Origin: Cudoniella acicularis
Taxonomy: Eukaryota > Ascomycota > Leotiomycetes > Helotiales > Helotiaceae
Direction of reading: 5' to 3'
DNA length: 32,246 bases
NCBI GenBank assembly: GCA_013054445.1
Contig: JAAMPI010000560.1
Coordinates: 1-32,246 of the forward strand
Positions 20,511 through 31,506 of the stretch are shown in pieces. The translations under genes and the position numbers were made by a program. The notes under the pieces are model-generated. The model made no database searches. It saw only the letters and a list, made by a program, of their open reading frames with translations, and was not told the DNA's origin. The number at the start of each line of letters is the position of its first letter. The stretch's first letter is position 1.

Positions 20511-21367
20511 GGTGTCGCGAGGGACGAGTTTCGTACTGCGTTGAGTCGCTCGAGCTAGACACAGGTGCCTGTTTGTGCTTGATTGTAGTAAAAGAAATAA
20601 TCTCCCCTTCCCTATAAGTTGGGAACTATAAACCCCAATATTCTATTGTACTTTTTCATTTCTCAATGAGTCTAGAGGTGGGCCGAAAACACAATTGAGA
20701 TATTGATTACGCGTAACTTATATTGTAGCCACGCACCATTATTTTCTCTGAGCAAATTTAAGATGCATTTTGCTCCCAGTACGATGTATAGAGCTCGATT
20801 TTATTGGTTTTGGGTATGCTATGGCAAGGTCAAGTATATTAAAACGCGTGGTTTACACAACTAGAATTAGGCATATTTCAGGATGGTTTTACCAAGACAG
20901 CTGCCGGAGGCCCTCCGGCCTAGCAGAAGCACCAAGAAAAAATAAAATGCAGAGTGGCACATAATTTTACGTACCCATACAACGTTGCGATTGACTTTCA
21001 CGTGTTTTATAGTACCCAATTTACATCAATAGATAAATTACCCACGGTATTCAAAGCACGCATGTGTATTAGAGTCTAAGCGAGAAAAACACGAAAACAC
21101 TTCAATATAATAAAACACTTGTTAATTATTAATTTGACTAGAAGAGAGAAATATTTAGTGGGCAATATGGTTAATTCTCCCCTAGGCATATTTGACTTGA
21201 GATCTGTTTAAATTTAAAGTTGTTTAATTCTTGAAGTGTTTTTTCGCAGAATCACATGTATACCAGCATATGATGCGAGGTGTAGGAAAAGGAATCACCT
21301 TCAGGCTTCGCATTCGCGTCATTCAGAAGTACATGAACATTTGCACAGGCAATCACAAGATATTCGG
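20511..21367. other. Intergenic, 0.86 kb
   Basis: Contains the promoter side of the 500-aa secreted-protein gene and the 3' flank of the next minus-strand gene. No convincing coding frame. The 20770-20964 plus-strand frame lacks any motif. Confidence 0.4.
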
Positions 21368-22314
21368 TTATTTCATGAATTTGCGAACATTCCATACAGG
21401 AGTATTGAGCGGGTATGGGTTCCTTTCATCCCCCGCTTGCCAAAGGACCACTGTGTGCAGATCATTATCCTTGTTAAGCCAAATAATTTTCGAAACTTTC
21501 CAGTTCGCAACCAGTTCAGGCCATTCAAAAGCTGCAAATGTTGAACCCTCTTTCAGTCCAAATGGTGGCATAAACACTCTAACAATCCCACTCGATGCCC
21601 TTGACATAGCTGCGCTAAGTATTTCGATGATGATGTCCCCATCGTGACCGCCTCCCGTAAGCACAACCATTGAATTCGATTTACTCATGCCTTTGAAAAT
21701 TGTGTTGAAATCGAAAAGTCGCCACTTGAATGCATAGGCTGCTGCAGCGGTGTCGCCATCAGCAGAGTAGAAAACGGCGCTATCCGTCGGCAACGCGTGT
21801 GAACTTGGCGGCGAGAGGTATTCCATTGCCTGCTGGAAGAGGTATTTGAACTTTTCAGGAGGTTCTGGTATCATCAGAGGTTGGTCAAGCGGTGGCGTCA
21901 ATGTTGATTTTAGATTTGTGGATATCTTGTCATCGGACGATACCTCTTGAAAATCGTTCTCGGCATGAGTCGAGGGGTGAGGTATAGAGTAAGTGTCATC
22001 TTGTGGTACGGATGATAAAGTTGGACAGAGAACACAACTTGAATAGTTATCGTAGACTGATTGAGGAGAATTATTCCAAATGCGCTGAACCGTAGCAGAA
22101 ACGCAACAGTTGTTTGAAGCTGAACGGGAATTCTCACTCAGCAGGTCATAAAGTTGAGAGTTTTGAACGGTGTGAAACTACCTAAAGAGACAGTCTCCAA
22201 TCCCTCCGTTACACATGAGGAGGTTTGGTGTATATCTATTGTTCTTGGTGCTGTTCCAGAAAGACAGAATATCCTGCTCGTAAAGATGCAGATAAAAAGA
22301 ATTTTGATGTTCAT
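21368..22314 (-). CDS. Secreted protein of unknown function, 2 exons, 294 aa
   Basis: Not recognised. Exons 22314-22182 and 22119-21368 (885 nt, in frame); the 62-bp intron is GTAGTT...TTCAG. The N-terminus MNIKILFICIFTSRIFCLSG looks like a signal peptide. A variable, Ser- and Cys-containing stretch follows (NNCCVSATV, SSCVLCP). A compact, well-conserved-looking C-terminal domain begins near PEPPEKFKYLFQQAMEYL and includes FYSADGDTAAAAYAFKWRLF, VVLTGGGHDGDIIIEIL and FMPPFGLKEGSTFAAFEW, ending in NTPVWNVRKFMK. Mixed alpha/beta composition suggests a globular domain, but no catalytic motif is assignable. Without the intron the upstream half has no consistent frame, which supports the model. Plus-strand frames at 21231-21647 are antisense shadows. 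Confidence 0.65.
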
Positions 22315-23392
22315 CTTCTCGTGCTAGTCTCAACGAGACAAATTTCTGATTCGATTATGCGAGGCAATTAGAATTTGGGTGAATAGTAAAATCTATCTTG
22401 CAAAGTTTGTCGAAATATTCCCTAAAGTTTAGTCAACATTGCACCAAAGGCATCCGTGAAGGTTTGGCATTCCTATGCACTCCTGAGCTTGCGATCCTCT
22501 GCCAAGCCATACGCGCGAACTAAGAGTAACCTTACCATCATCGAACGATCCAAAGTAACGTTAAATTCCATCTTTCGGGCATGTCGAATTTATCTTCTTT
22601 CACGAGAAATGACACGAGAAGGATGCGAAAGATGCAGCATATATCGATGCTGACGACACCTGTATTTATTCCATTTACCCGATTTGAAATTTATGCCGGG
22701 TTAGTGTTGGATTTCTGTTAGGCTATAGCTGACGACACGGGCACGAATGGCTGTGGCCCTCTTTACTGGTTTTATCCACCCACTGTTTTGGTGCATGCAG
22801 TCAGTGAAAAGTTTACGGGTAAATTTTTACTGGCCCATTCGCTATGGCGTCCGGATGGACAACGCAGGATTATTTTGTTCGTCTAAATTAAAGATATACT
22901 AGTTTAGTACCGATAATCTTTTTCCATTCGCATATACATGCCATCTATAGAAGTGAGATGAGAAATAAAGACGCGCGGAATACAGCGCCCCCAAATAAAT
23001 TTTGCCAATTGCTAGCGGTTATCAACTTACCATGCCAATGGGGAGCACGAGCTCCTCAGCTGAGGGGGAGGCGGAGACGGGGTTTCTTGTTCGGACCTGT
23101 TACATACGTCTCTTGAAACTTGTATACTCCTTTGGAGGAGGGTGGTCGGGCACCCCTAGCGATAATAGCAAAGGATTCAGATCCAAAACGCCAGCTTTAC
23201 CTCAAAGTTCCCTCGGGCCTACGTGTCATTTCACCAATTTTGAAAGGAGCTTATTCTCCGCCTTTCCTAATGAGATCATTCCTTATGGTGCTCTATTCCT
23301 CATCCTCAAATCTCCTTAACATATATATTTGGGTGCATCGCTCTTAAGTCTCACAGTATTTTCTAATAATACCAGCTAACGGTTAAAGGTGC
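22315..23392. other. Intergenic, 1.1 kb, divergent promoter region
   Basis: Separates the divergent 294-aa gene (minus) and GH114 gene (plus). Several short frames occur, none with motifs or a coherent splice pattern. Confidence 0.45.
23321..23330 (+). promoter_or_regulatory. TATA-like element upstream of GH114
   Basis: ATATATATTT lies about 65-70 bp before the first ATG of the GH114 gene, a suitable place for a fungal TATA box. Evidence is position and composition only. Confidence 0.3.
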
Positions 23393-24466
23393 ATGCAAAA
23401 ATTCTTGAATGTAACTATGTTGAAAGTGCTCATGCTTTGGGCTCTTGCTCACACAGCAGTTTCCTCTTCAGTATCTTCGAGAAACACCGCAATATGGCAG
23501 CCCGCACTAGGTGCTTCATTCCAGATGATCCTCTCAGAAGAAGTCAGTATCGACGCAAAGAATCCAACCGTCAGCCCCTCAGTTGAAATATTTGAAGTGG
23601 ATGTATTCAACTATCAAACCTCAACCATTGCTCTGCTTCACCAACTTGGCAAGAAAGTTATTTGTTACTTCAGTGTTGGAACTGCAGAGAATACGCGTCC
23701 GGATTATGGAAATTTCACCGCCGTGGATATAGGGGAGGCCTTGGTAGACTGGCCAGGCGAGAATTATGTGAATATTTCGAGCCCGGCAGTTTGGGATATT
23801 ATGAAAGCAAGAATTAAGCTCGCAAGTGATAAGAATTGTGATGGGATTGAGCCGGATAACACAGGTATACTCTCCTTTTTTATCCTCTCAAATCCAAATT
23901 CTTAATTCTAATTCATATTAGATATCTATTCGAACGATGGCGGTGGCCTCAATATCACTCCCGGTGATGTCATCATCTACTTCCAAAAGCTTGCTCAAGA
24001 AATCCATAGCTACAACATGTCTATCGGCCTCAAAAACTCCCAAGAGATTCTCCCCAACGTCTCATCCCTGGCCCAGTTTGCTATCAACGAAGAATGTTCC
24101 TACCAAGATTCAACATGTTCAGCATATGCCGACTTCACAAATCCATCTCAAGTGGTATTATCAAGTGGCATCGTTCCAAAGCCAGTTTTTCATGTCGAAT
24201 ATGTCAACTACACGGACACTTCTGCAGGCTCAGATCCTGCGGCTACTGAGATGACGATAACCAATGATTTCTGGCCAAATGTTACTGAGGCAGTGCTTCT
24301 TTCTAATTTGTGTTTGACGGAGCCACAGAGTACCGGGAATCCCCTCGAAACGACCTTGAAATTGAGCACTATAATTAAAACGTTAGAGTTAGATGGATGG
24401 ATGATGGATTGTAATGGGCTTATATCAGTAACCGCAACTACAGACTTCATTAAGGCTGCCTCATAG
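23393..24466 (+). CDS. GH114 endo-alpha-1,4-polygalactosaminidase-like enzyme, secreted, 2 exons, 338 aa
   Basis: Glycoside hydrolase family 114 enzymes cleave alpha-1,4-galactosamine polymers such as fungal galactosaminogalactan. Exons 23393-23864 and 23922-24466 (1017 nt, in frame); the intron is 57 bp, GTATAC...TTAG. Either the ATG at 23393 or the one at 23417 (MLKVLMLWALAHTAVSS) gives a signal peptide; the second looks more standard. Family landmarks in order: IWQPALG, FEVDVFNYQTS, GKKVICYFSVGTAENTRPD, DGIEPDNTD across the splice, SIGLKNSQEILPNVSSLAQF, FAINEEC with further Cys residues, and PVFHVEYVNYTD. These fit a TIM-barrel with a conserved Asp/Glu active site. It may remodel the fungus's own matrix or attack that of competitors; the sequence does not decide. 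The C-terminal part after FWPNVTEAV is less conserved. Confidence 0.85.
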
Positions 24467-24651
24467 GGCCTTATCAGAAATAGAAAAAGCCTAAAACTCG
24501 AAGCGGTAGTTAGTCCTCAGCTTACCACACGAATGTTGAAGTGCGTTTACTAATTTCATAATGATTTCGACTTAATTCTGAAAACTTCTGTTCTATAACC
24601 CCTTTTTTGACGATGACTTGACGCAATTATTAATGAATCTCCCAGTGGGTT

Positions 24652-26743
24652 TCACTCCGGAACCAAACTCCCAATATCAGCCCAAAACTGACACCTGTCT
24701 CCCCTCCCACCTTCCCAATCCCAAGCATCAACAACGGCAAACTTAGCTTTCAGTCCCGGCTTCGCATACTGAGTAACATTAATCTTGACCCCATCCGCAC
24801 TATCCCACTCAATCAGCGTCGCCCGCCCACCCGTCATATTCAAATTCAACATCTTGTACCCATCACCACCACCTTCCCACTGCGGCCAAACTCCTTCCCC
24901 AGCAGCAGCGATATCATCCCCCGTCACAGTCCCATTCGTTAACGTCGTGATACTTTTCAGAACCTGAGCAGGAAGAGTAGGATCATCGTACATGATAAGC
25001 CTCCCCCAAATCTCCTGCACCGCTGTACGGAACCCAGGTGACATTGTTCCCAACCCCAGGGCTTCCCTATTGAACACTTGGTAAGCATCGAGATCTGCGC
25101 CATGTTCAGAGGGTGGAACAGAGTATTGGTATTTCCAAGATGAGCGCTCGTGGTTTTCGTTCGAGTAGGCTGTTGCGAGCCAGTAGCTGGGACAGACGAA
25201 TGTTGTCTCAGCGTATAGGTTGTTTGCTCGTTGTTGCTGCCCAATGCCGAATTCGGATTGGTTTAATGCTGTTGGTTTGGAAGTCCCGGTGGTGCTGAAG
25301 AGGGGACCGGAAACTGATGGTGCAATTGCGTATGTGGAAGATACCAAGGAGAGGGTCTGGTTATCCATTAGGGGAAAGAGATTCGCTAGCCAGAATTCGA
25401 AGTCAGAGGCTGTTTCGATACTTTGATATACAAAACCGGGCCCTTCGTCGGCATTGTTCTATATTTGTGAGCTCAGAATGATTGTGGAATCGTAGAACCT
25501 TACTCCGGAGAGAATCCGCAGCCCGTTGACCTCCCCGGCAAGCAACTGATCCGACGGTCTTTTCTGAATAAACTTCCCATCTGTGACAGGCAAGAAAGTC
25601 CATTGACCATACTTCCCACCAGCAGAGACATGAGCGCTTGCATTCTGCAAAGTAATCGTGTCCTTCGCCTGAAGACACGCAAAAATAGTCGAATTCACAG
25701 TATTTGCTCCCTGGTTGAGACATCCCGCCGCTTGAGCGAACAGGTAGTACGATTGCGTTGGTTCAATACCGTCATAATTCCACTGCATCGGTAAATAAGG
25801 ACTCGCAACAATAGCATTGTTAAAATATTTGGTTCCCTCTGCCCCACCGTATGCCATGGCCTGCAGCATAACTGCGCCACCGCCTGCAGATTCTCCTGAA
25901 ATTGTGACTCGAGAGGGATCGCCACCAAAGTTTGTAATGTGGCTTTGTACCCATTCCAATGAGAAGTGCATGTCGTAAAGGCCAGCATTTGGGATACCGT
26001 ACTGTGAAATTTCTGATGAAGAGAGGAATCCGAAGGCGCCGAGGCGGTATTGGATCAGGACGACGATGAAGCCGTGGGAATTGGTCATGATAATTTCGGA
26101 AAGATCGTTGTTTCCTTGGCCGGTTCCGTAACCACCGCCATCTGTATTGCCAGGAAGTCAAATCAACTTCTTCCAGCAACTAATAGAAATCAGAAATCAC
26201 TTACGGATCCAAACTAAAACTGGAAGATTAGTTGCATTTTGAGGAGAGAAAACGCTTATGAAGAGACAATCCTCGCTCCCGAGTCCTGATGAGGTGAAAT
26301 TATATGTCTTGGATCTTTACTTGAATTAGCGGAACTCTCTGAGCAGTTTTTGGAAAAGTTTACAAGGGTGCATCATTGCTCTGTGGACATCTGGAAGGAT
26401 ATGCCGTCGCGGGAGTAATTTTTGTCCGATTGACAGCAGGCAAGGTAGGTTTCTGCCATCTTAATGCCCCAACAGGCGGAGAAGCGTAGCGAATACTGTA
26501 ATTTGAAAATTAGTCAACTAAATTCTCAATTCGAAATAAACGATAGCAGTGGCGGTTTTTTGACTAGACTTACCCCTTAAATATGTTCAATCCAGAAGTG
26601 GCATTGTAGTAACCTTTGAAAATTCCATAGCCTAAGTCTACTACAGGTGAAGTGACTGAGGTGTTTGTAGTAGCTTGTCTCACGGAGATCGCTCCGCTTG
26701 TCGAGAAGATGTCTAGAAACAACATTAATTTAATTAGATGCAT
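24652..26743 (-). CDS. Type-B carboxylesterase/lipase (alpha/beta hydrolase), secreted, 5 exons, 618 aa
   Basis: Secreted carboxylic-ester hydrolase of the type-B family. Exons 26743-26574, 26495-26364, 26314-26205, 26141-25504 and 25458-24652 (1857 nt, in frame); introns of 78, 49, 63 and 45 bp. Signal peptide from MHLIKLMLFLDIFS. YASPPVGALRW and SEDCLFISVFSPQNATNLPV are typical N-terminal signatures. The oxyanion HGGG is residues 138-141, formed across the third splice. Ser222 sits in GESAGG, Glu355 in NNADEGP right after the last splice, and His469 in PSEHGADLD, so the catalytic triad is complete. The second intron (GTAAAC...AAAG) is less standard, but it removes an apparent stop and rejoins CPQSNDAPL to SKTYNF. 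The likely start is ATG 26743; the GTG at 26809 that opens the longer frame is not used. Substrate unknown. Confidence 0.85.
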
Positions 26744-27579
26744 TTTTAGGGTTGATAGTGCAATTTGCAATAAATGAAATGGAAAATAGAAACACCCGAG
26801 TCGCTTCACTATATATAAAACACAGTATGAATTGGAAAATCACTCCGCAACCTATCGTCGGTATGAGAATTCAATTACTACGCAGTCGACTGCATTGGAG
26901 GGACTGCTCCGCCGGAGAAATTATCCAGACTAATTGACGTGAAGGTGTAGCTAGAGGTGGGGTTTTCTGTCGGGAGGAGTTGCACCGAAAAATCTCCCCT
27001 GAGATGCCGGGATTAAGCGAGGCGGGGTAAGGGGTAAATTCGTTCAATCCCAGTTCAACATCAAGTACCGGCACATTGTGATGTGGGTCTTGCAAGTAGC
27101 CGAGATGGCATGATGGGAGAAGAGGTTTGAATGAATCGCTTTTTGGCGTCAACAGGAGAACACTGCAAGCCCCAGGTTCAAGCGAGTGAACATGTGATTT
27201 TACCCCCCGGATTGCTCCTGACCAAGCATCGCATCGCGTACATTATCAGTTTCTCTATACGAGAAGACCTAATAAAGAAATGAGAAAAGGGCTAAAGTTT
27301 AACTAAGAGCAGGCTTATATACTGTCTCGCCTAGCCTACACGTGCTAAACTAGCGTTCTAAGTGACCGAGCTTCTTAAAATACAATAAAAGAGTCTCTAA
27401 CATTAGAAATTTCCTTTAATAATATCTTAAAATAAAGAATAAAGTTAGAATATATACGAAATAAACTAATTTAACTAAAGCATAAGATAAACATATCTCT
27501 AACAGAGATAGTATAATTAATAGTATTTCTATATCTATATTATAAAACTAAGGTCACGTGACTATATTAGTTAATTAAC

Positions 27580-27647
27580 AATCAAATCAAATCAAATAAT
27601 CATGATTTGATTTTAATCAGGGCTTAAAAAGTTTGATTTGATTTGAG
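27580..27647. repeat. AAATC short repeats in inverted orientation, with a possible hAT-type terminus
   Basis: The left arm carries tandem AATCA/AAATC units (27581-27597). The right arm (27632-27644, TTTGATTTGATTT) is the exact reverse complement of 27584-27596. Between them lies a small palindrome (ATCATGAT). The sequence CAGGGCTTAAAAAG starts at 27618; hAT-family transposons commonly begin CAGGG with TTTGATTTG-like subterminal repeats. The other terminus was not found, so the hAT reading is weak. Confidence 0.35.
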
Positions 27648-28023
27648 TAGGGCCTACTAATTAAATCAAAATTATTTTATTTTATACACTAATCGCCGAC
27701 CTAACATCCTAGAGACTGTAAAGAATTATTAGTTTTACTATAGAAACAGTGTCTCTTATCTTTTGTATTCAGACAAAACATCTAATACATACTTTATAAA
27801 TTGACATCTCAGCTACGGTGAGTAATTATTAAATTCTGTTAGAAAACAGTAATCTTACTTCTCACTAGCTCCCAAGTAGAACTAGCTACACACATCTTAC
27901 TATCGCGTAGAGCATCTCAAGGGTTTAGGAAAGGTTCTTTAGAACCTCACTTTGAGATATCTAAATCTTTGGTTTGCGTGTATAGAAGATATTAGAAATG
28001 GAACTGGCTGGCTATGAGTATAG

Positions 28024-28276
28024 TGTCACGACCCGGGATCACGTGATGGAGTCCAGGATCTGGGGAGTCGCCTTGGCATCGGGACTCCTGGACTCCACAT
28101 GATCAACCACCTATATAGCCATATAGCTTTCCTATGTTAGAGCGTGTGCTCAACTCATATTCCAATATCATCACTTGATTAGGATAACGCTCTACCAGAA
28201 CCTGCTTGACGCTTCCAAGGCTAAGTAAACCCCGTTCACGTGACATCGAGATCTCACGTGATAACAGAACGTTACA
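28024..28276. mobile_element. Solo LTR of an LTR retrotransposon, 253 bp
   Basis: Begins TGTCAC and ends GTTACA, the TG...CA termini with a 5-of-6 inverted match. It is flanked on both sides by the same five bases TATAG (28019-28023 and 28277-28281), a perfect target-site duplication. No primer-binding site, polypurine tract or gag/pol coding lies next to it, so the element is a solo LTR left by recombination between two LTRs. The superfamily (Ty3 or Ty1 type) cannot be told from this alone. Orientation is not assigned. Confidence 0.85.
28048..28096. repeat. Inverted repeat inside the solo LTR
   Basis: GGAGTCCAGGA (28048-28058) and its exact reverse complement TCCTGGACTCC (28086-28096) could form an 11-bp stem with a 27-nt loop near one LTR edge. 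The flanking ATCACGTGAT and ACATGAT extend the match imperfectly. Confidence 0.7.
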
Positions 28277-28795
28277 TATAGAGTAAAAGCAAATCTATAT
28301 GTTTTAGGGATGATAAAGGATCGTTAAGGGCTTCTCTAGCCCAGAACTAACAATCAAGAAGCAGTTAAGATGCCCCTAACATATCAACAAACGAATAGAG
28401 AGAGTAGTTGTTACTTGAAGACGTCGGAATGAATTGCAAGCAAGTCTAATCCCTTCTGTAGAAATGCGACCACGGAGTTTGATCGGTTTTGTCGAGGATA
28501 AGGACGGTTGAGGGCTTCCCCAAGGTAAGGTTACAAGACGGTATACCTTCATCTATTAGAACCACCCTATTTAAAAGTTCTGAACGGTGATCTATAGCCT
28601 CTTGATCCTGTCTCAAGTCACTGAGTTAACTTGTAGATGAGTTCGATCGCCTTTACGACAATGCGACTATAGATATTTTATTTCCTAGAAGTCTTAAATC
28701 TACTAACTTGATCTATGATATAACTCTTTAGATTATTGTATTTCTTTGTATTATTTTTTATAAATAAATATTTAAAAAAAAAGTGACTAGTTCTA

Positions 28796-30119
28796 CTAAA
28801 TTTCACGTTCCTTTAACCTTTTCTGCCTCTTCCTCGCTTTCACCCCAATAGCAACAAATACCAGTCCATTCCAGAACCCCCCTTAATGAACCTGTTAACC
28901 CAACCGCTAGCAAAAGTGGATAAGATACAATTTGTGGGTTTACAAATGCAGAAATGCGATTCGTGGTTGGAGCGACCCAGATTGCGAGGAGAACGACGAA
29001 GAACATTAGTGGCATGAGGACAAATTGTCTGAATGATACTGGTGATGAGTTTGCCATGGAATGCCTACGGATACGGTCTGAACTCGACGCGATGCTGTCA
29101 CATGGAGGAGGTTGGGGGTGTGAGGAGGATTTTAGTGAGGAGGGAACGCTTATTTCCTTTTCAATGGCGTGGAGGTTGGCGATGTGCACTGCTTCTGTCT
29201 GGACATTGGCTTCAACAATTTTGGCTTCGGTATTGTTGTCGGTCGAGTGTTTGATCGAGGCATTATTGGCAGATACGATTGTATCTAGGGTAACGTATTC
29301 ATTGCCGAGGGATTTGAAGACGCGTCTCTGCTTGAGGATCTCGATGCCGACGAGGCAATAGAGTATCATGGCAATTGCGATGATAAGCCTAGAGAGAAGC
29401 AAAGGGATTAGAATTCAGAGTTGCCGTTGGAATTAATGACGGGGAAGACGAGACATACCATATGGGTCCATAGAAAAAGATTATCCGGAACATCACCCAC
29501 TGTGGAGAGATTGAACACCAAAGCTAGTAAGGATTGCATATTAACTCATTGATCGTGAAAAGTGTGGTTTAAGGAGGGGCACTCACTGTTACACTGCCAT
29601 ACATGGGGCCTCTCTCTGCGTTGTGGATGAAGAGGAAAGTTGCGGCGGGGATGAGTGTAAAGGAAGTAATAACACCAATATACTTGATCTCGAGTCTGTG
29701 CAAATCTTCCGCTTCGTACCTATAGAAAACCATAAGGTAAACGTCGCATGCCATGGCAAGTGTCCAGAGTACATCTGTCAGTGGAAACCTGTAAAGCCTG
29801 TCAATATTGGCACGGCTTCCTTAAATCAAATGAGTTTGGCTGCCAACCCTAGGCATACATACATTTGCATCAAGAAACCTTGGAACTGACATAAGGCTGA
29901 GCTATTCCCCGCTTCAGGCCCACTGAGTGATATCGTTGTGGCAGTGACATCGAACAAGTTGTAAAGTGCATTGATGAAGATAAGACGGTGGATGGGGTTG
30001 CGGAACTGCCGCGAGAAACAAAAGGCGCTGATAATGGTGGCTATTCCTAGAATAGAGAGGATAGAGGCACAGCGTCCGACGATGCCTAAGGTATGAAGCT
30101 GGTCTTCCGAGAGGGTCAT
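28796..30119 (-). CDS. Seven-helix receptor, fungal cAMP-receptor-like GPCR type; reading frame shifted in helix 7
   Basis: Putative plasma-membrane G-protein-coupled receptor. Exons 30119-29863, 29788-29587, 29523-29459 and 29388 onward; introns 74, 63 and 70 bp. Helices in order: TM1 from LGIVGRCASIL, TM2 around RLIFINALYNLFDV, TM3 FPLTDVLWTLAMACDVYLMV (created by splice one), TM4 YIGVITSFTLIPAATFLFI, TM5 FRIIFFYGPIW joined by splice three to LIIAIAMILYCLV, TM6 FVLMPLMFFVVLLAIWV, TM7 IVSYPLLLAVGLTGSLRG. A long Ser-rich cytoplasmic loop separates TM5 and TM6. Cysteines in ALCQFQGF and LWCSIS could form the usual extracellular disulfide. A run of six C on the plus strand (28877-28882) shifts the frame after SLRG: as written it ends at 28803 (369 aa), while one G fewer gives a family-like basic tail ending at 28796. 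The subfamily call is by general resemblance. Confidence 0.8.
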
Positions 30120-31120
30120 ACTGTAAGATTTTCCTCTCGGGAAGGAGAGATGAGTTTTCGTGTGACACACCACGCACAAGGGGGACAACTTGGCTTATGA
30201 TATTTTACAACCTGATAAACAAAAATGAGGGAGATAGAGAAGCATATTTACTGTTGGAATATTGCGAGAGGCCATGGTTTACGTATTGGGCCGTGGTAGA
30301 CCTCCCTGCCGATAACACATGTTTAGTACTAGATGACGTGCTCTTGTTTTTTCCACGTCTTCCAAGCTGCTGATCGAATTATTTGTTTCAGCTCTCAAAA
30401 GTGATATTGTATTGATAATACTGCTCACGATACCGTTGACCAACACAGGATTCATTATTACTGCTGTAGACTCTTTGAACGGAAGTGTAACCGCTTTCTT
30501 ATGACTGTAATAGAGGAATACGATCTGTGCGGCAGCTCCTGTTCGGAGAATTTAAGAGTTAATGTCTTGGCGAAGGAGGGCGGTGCCGCGGTACAGTACG
30601 TACCCACGAAAAAAGCAAAAAAGCGGAACTGAAAAAGCAAAAAACGGGATCCACGCGTAGCCGACCGCTGCTGCCATGAGCCCAATCCAACCATGTCAGG
30701 ATTGATGATTCAGCAGCTCCTTGACAAATGAGATATTAGGTTCTCCAAAAGCATGATATTGCTCGGCAGGACTTGTACGTTACAAGCGTCCACAGTAAGC
30801 ACTAGCCTAGGATGACAGCCACGCAAATTATAAATATTCCCAGCTTTGAGTCGTCAGTACTATTCGTTTCGTCCTGGCTACCTTTCCAATTCCAGGTGCA
30901 ATTCACACTCTGTGTCACGTCATGGTTGATCGAGTGTGAAGAGCCGCCGAAGACAATGTGATGATCGCCGAAATCAATCGGCTACTCCTCAAATCTGGAC
31001 TAATATCATCGGCGTAGGGAGAATCCATCAGGCGCAATGACCTGTTATCGATCAAGGACCTGCCCCTACAGGAAATTCATTGTGAAGAGCAAAATGCCCG
31101 AGAAATGCGTCGCGGATTGA

Positions 31121-31266
31121 GAATGCGATGCGATCCCAGATGCGATCATGCGAAAATACGCCATGGAGAGAATGCGATGTAGATTGAGGTGCGTGCGGAA
31201 GCTGAAAAGCGATGCTTGCTGCTTTAGAATGCGATATGCAGATAATCTGTCTGGACAGAATGTGAT
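31121..31266 (+). repeat. Clustered GAATGCGAT motifs
   Basis: Three exact GAATGCGAT copies (31121-31129, 31170-31178, 31227-31235) and one GAATGTGAT (31258-31266) lie within 146 bp. Further partial ATGCGAT (31140-31146) and AGCGATGC copies occur nearby. Spacing is irregular (49, 57, 31 bp), so this is not a tandem array. It could be a set of binding sites or a decayed repeat. Confidence 0.5.
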
Positions 31267-31506
31267 AAGGTATTTCAAAGCCTTTTGAAGTCAGAATTCG
31301 ATAACATGGCGAATGTGGAGACTGAAAAAAGGGGGAAAGGTGGGCCAGCTTTTCCTTTCCTGACGCGGACATCATCCATGGGTAAAACCCGTGGTGTGAG
31401 ACGGGAAAGTCAACATCAAATACTTATTACATTGGAAGAGAATCAAACGCTTTTGGTCTCAAACTGGGAAAATAATTTGAACAAGCCGAAAACTTAACGA
31501 GTCCAA

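Larger units (their letters stand above)
26744..28795. other. Gene-free AT-rich tract, 2 kb, with transposon relics
   Basis: No supported gene. From about 27260 to 27760 the sequence becomes extremely AT- and TpA-rich: hand counts give 9 of 60 G+C in 27421-27480 and 12 of 60 in 27481-27540. This resembles a RIP-degraded repeat. A solo LTR (28024-28276) and an AAATC-repeat hairpin region (27580-27647) are listed separately. The flank 28660-28795 is again AT-rich. Confidence 0.6.

Noticed and set aside
21231..21647. Plus-strand 138- and 102-codon frames
   Set aside because: Antisense to the two-exon secreted-protein gene; no motif of their own.
26315..26363. Apparent in-frame TAA breaking the carboxylesterase after CPQSNDAPL
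   Set aside because: A 49-bp intron (GTAAAC...AAAG) removes it and restores a conserved reading frame, so the gene is treated as intact.
28277..28450. Possibility that the LTR is the 5' end of a full retrotransposon
   Set aside because: The TATAG duplication immediately follows the LTR, and there is no primer-binding site or gag/pol coding after it.
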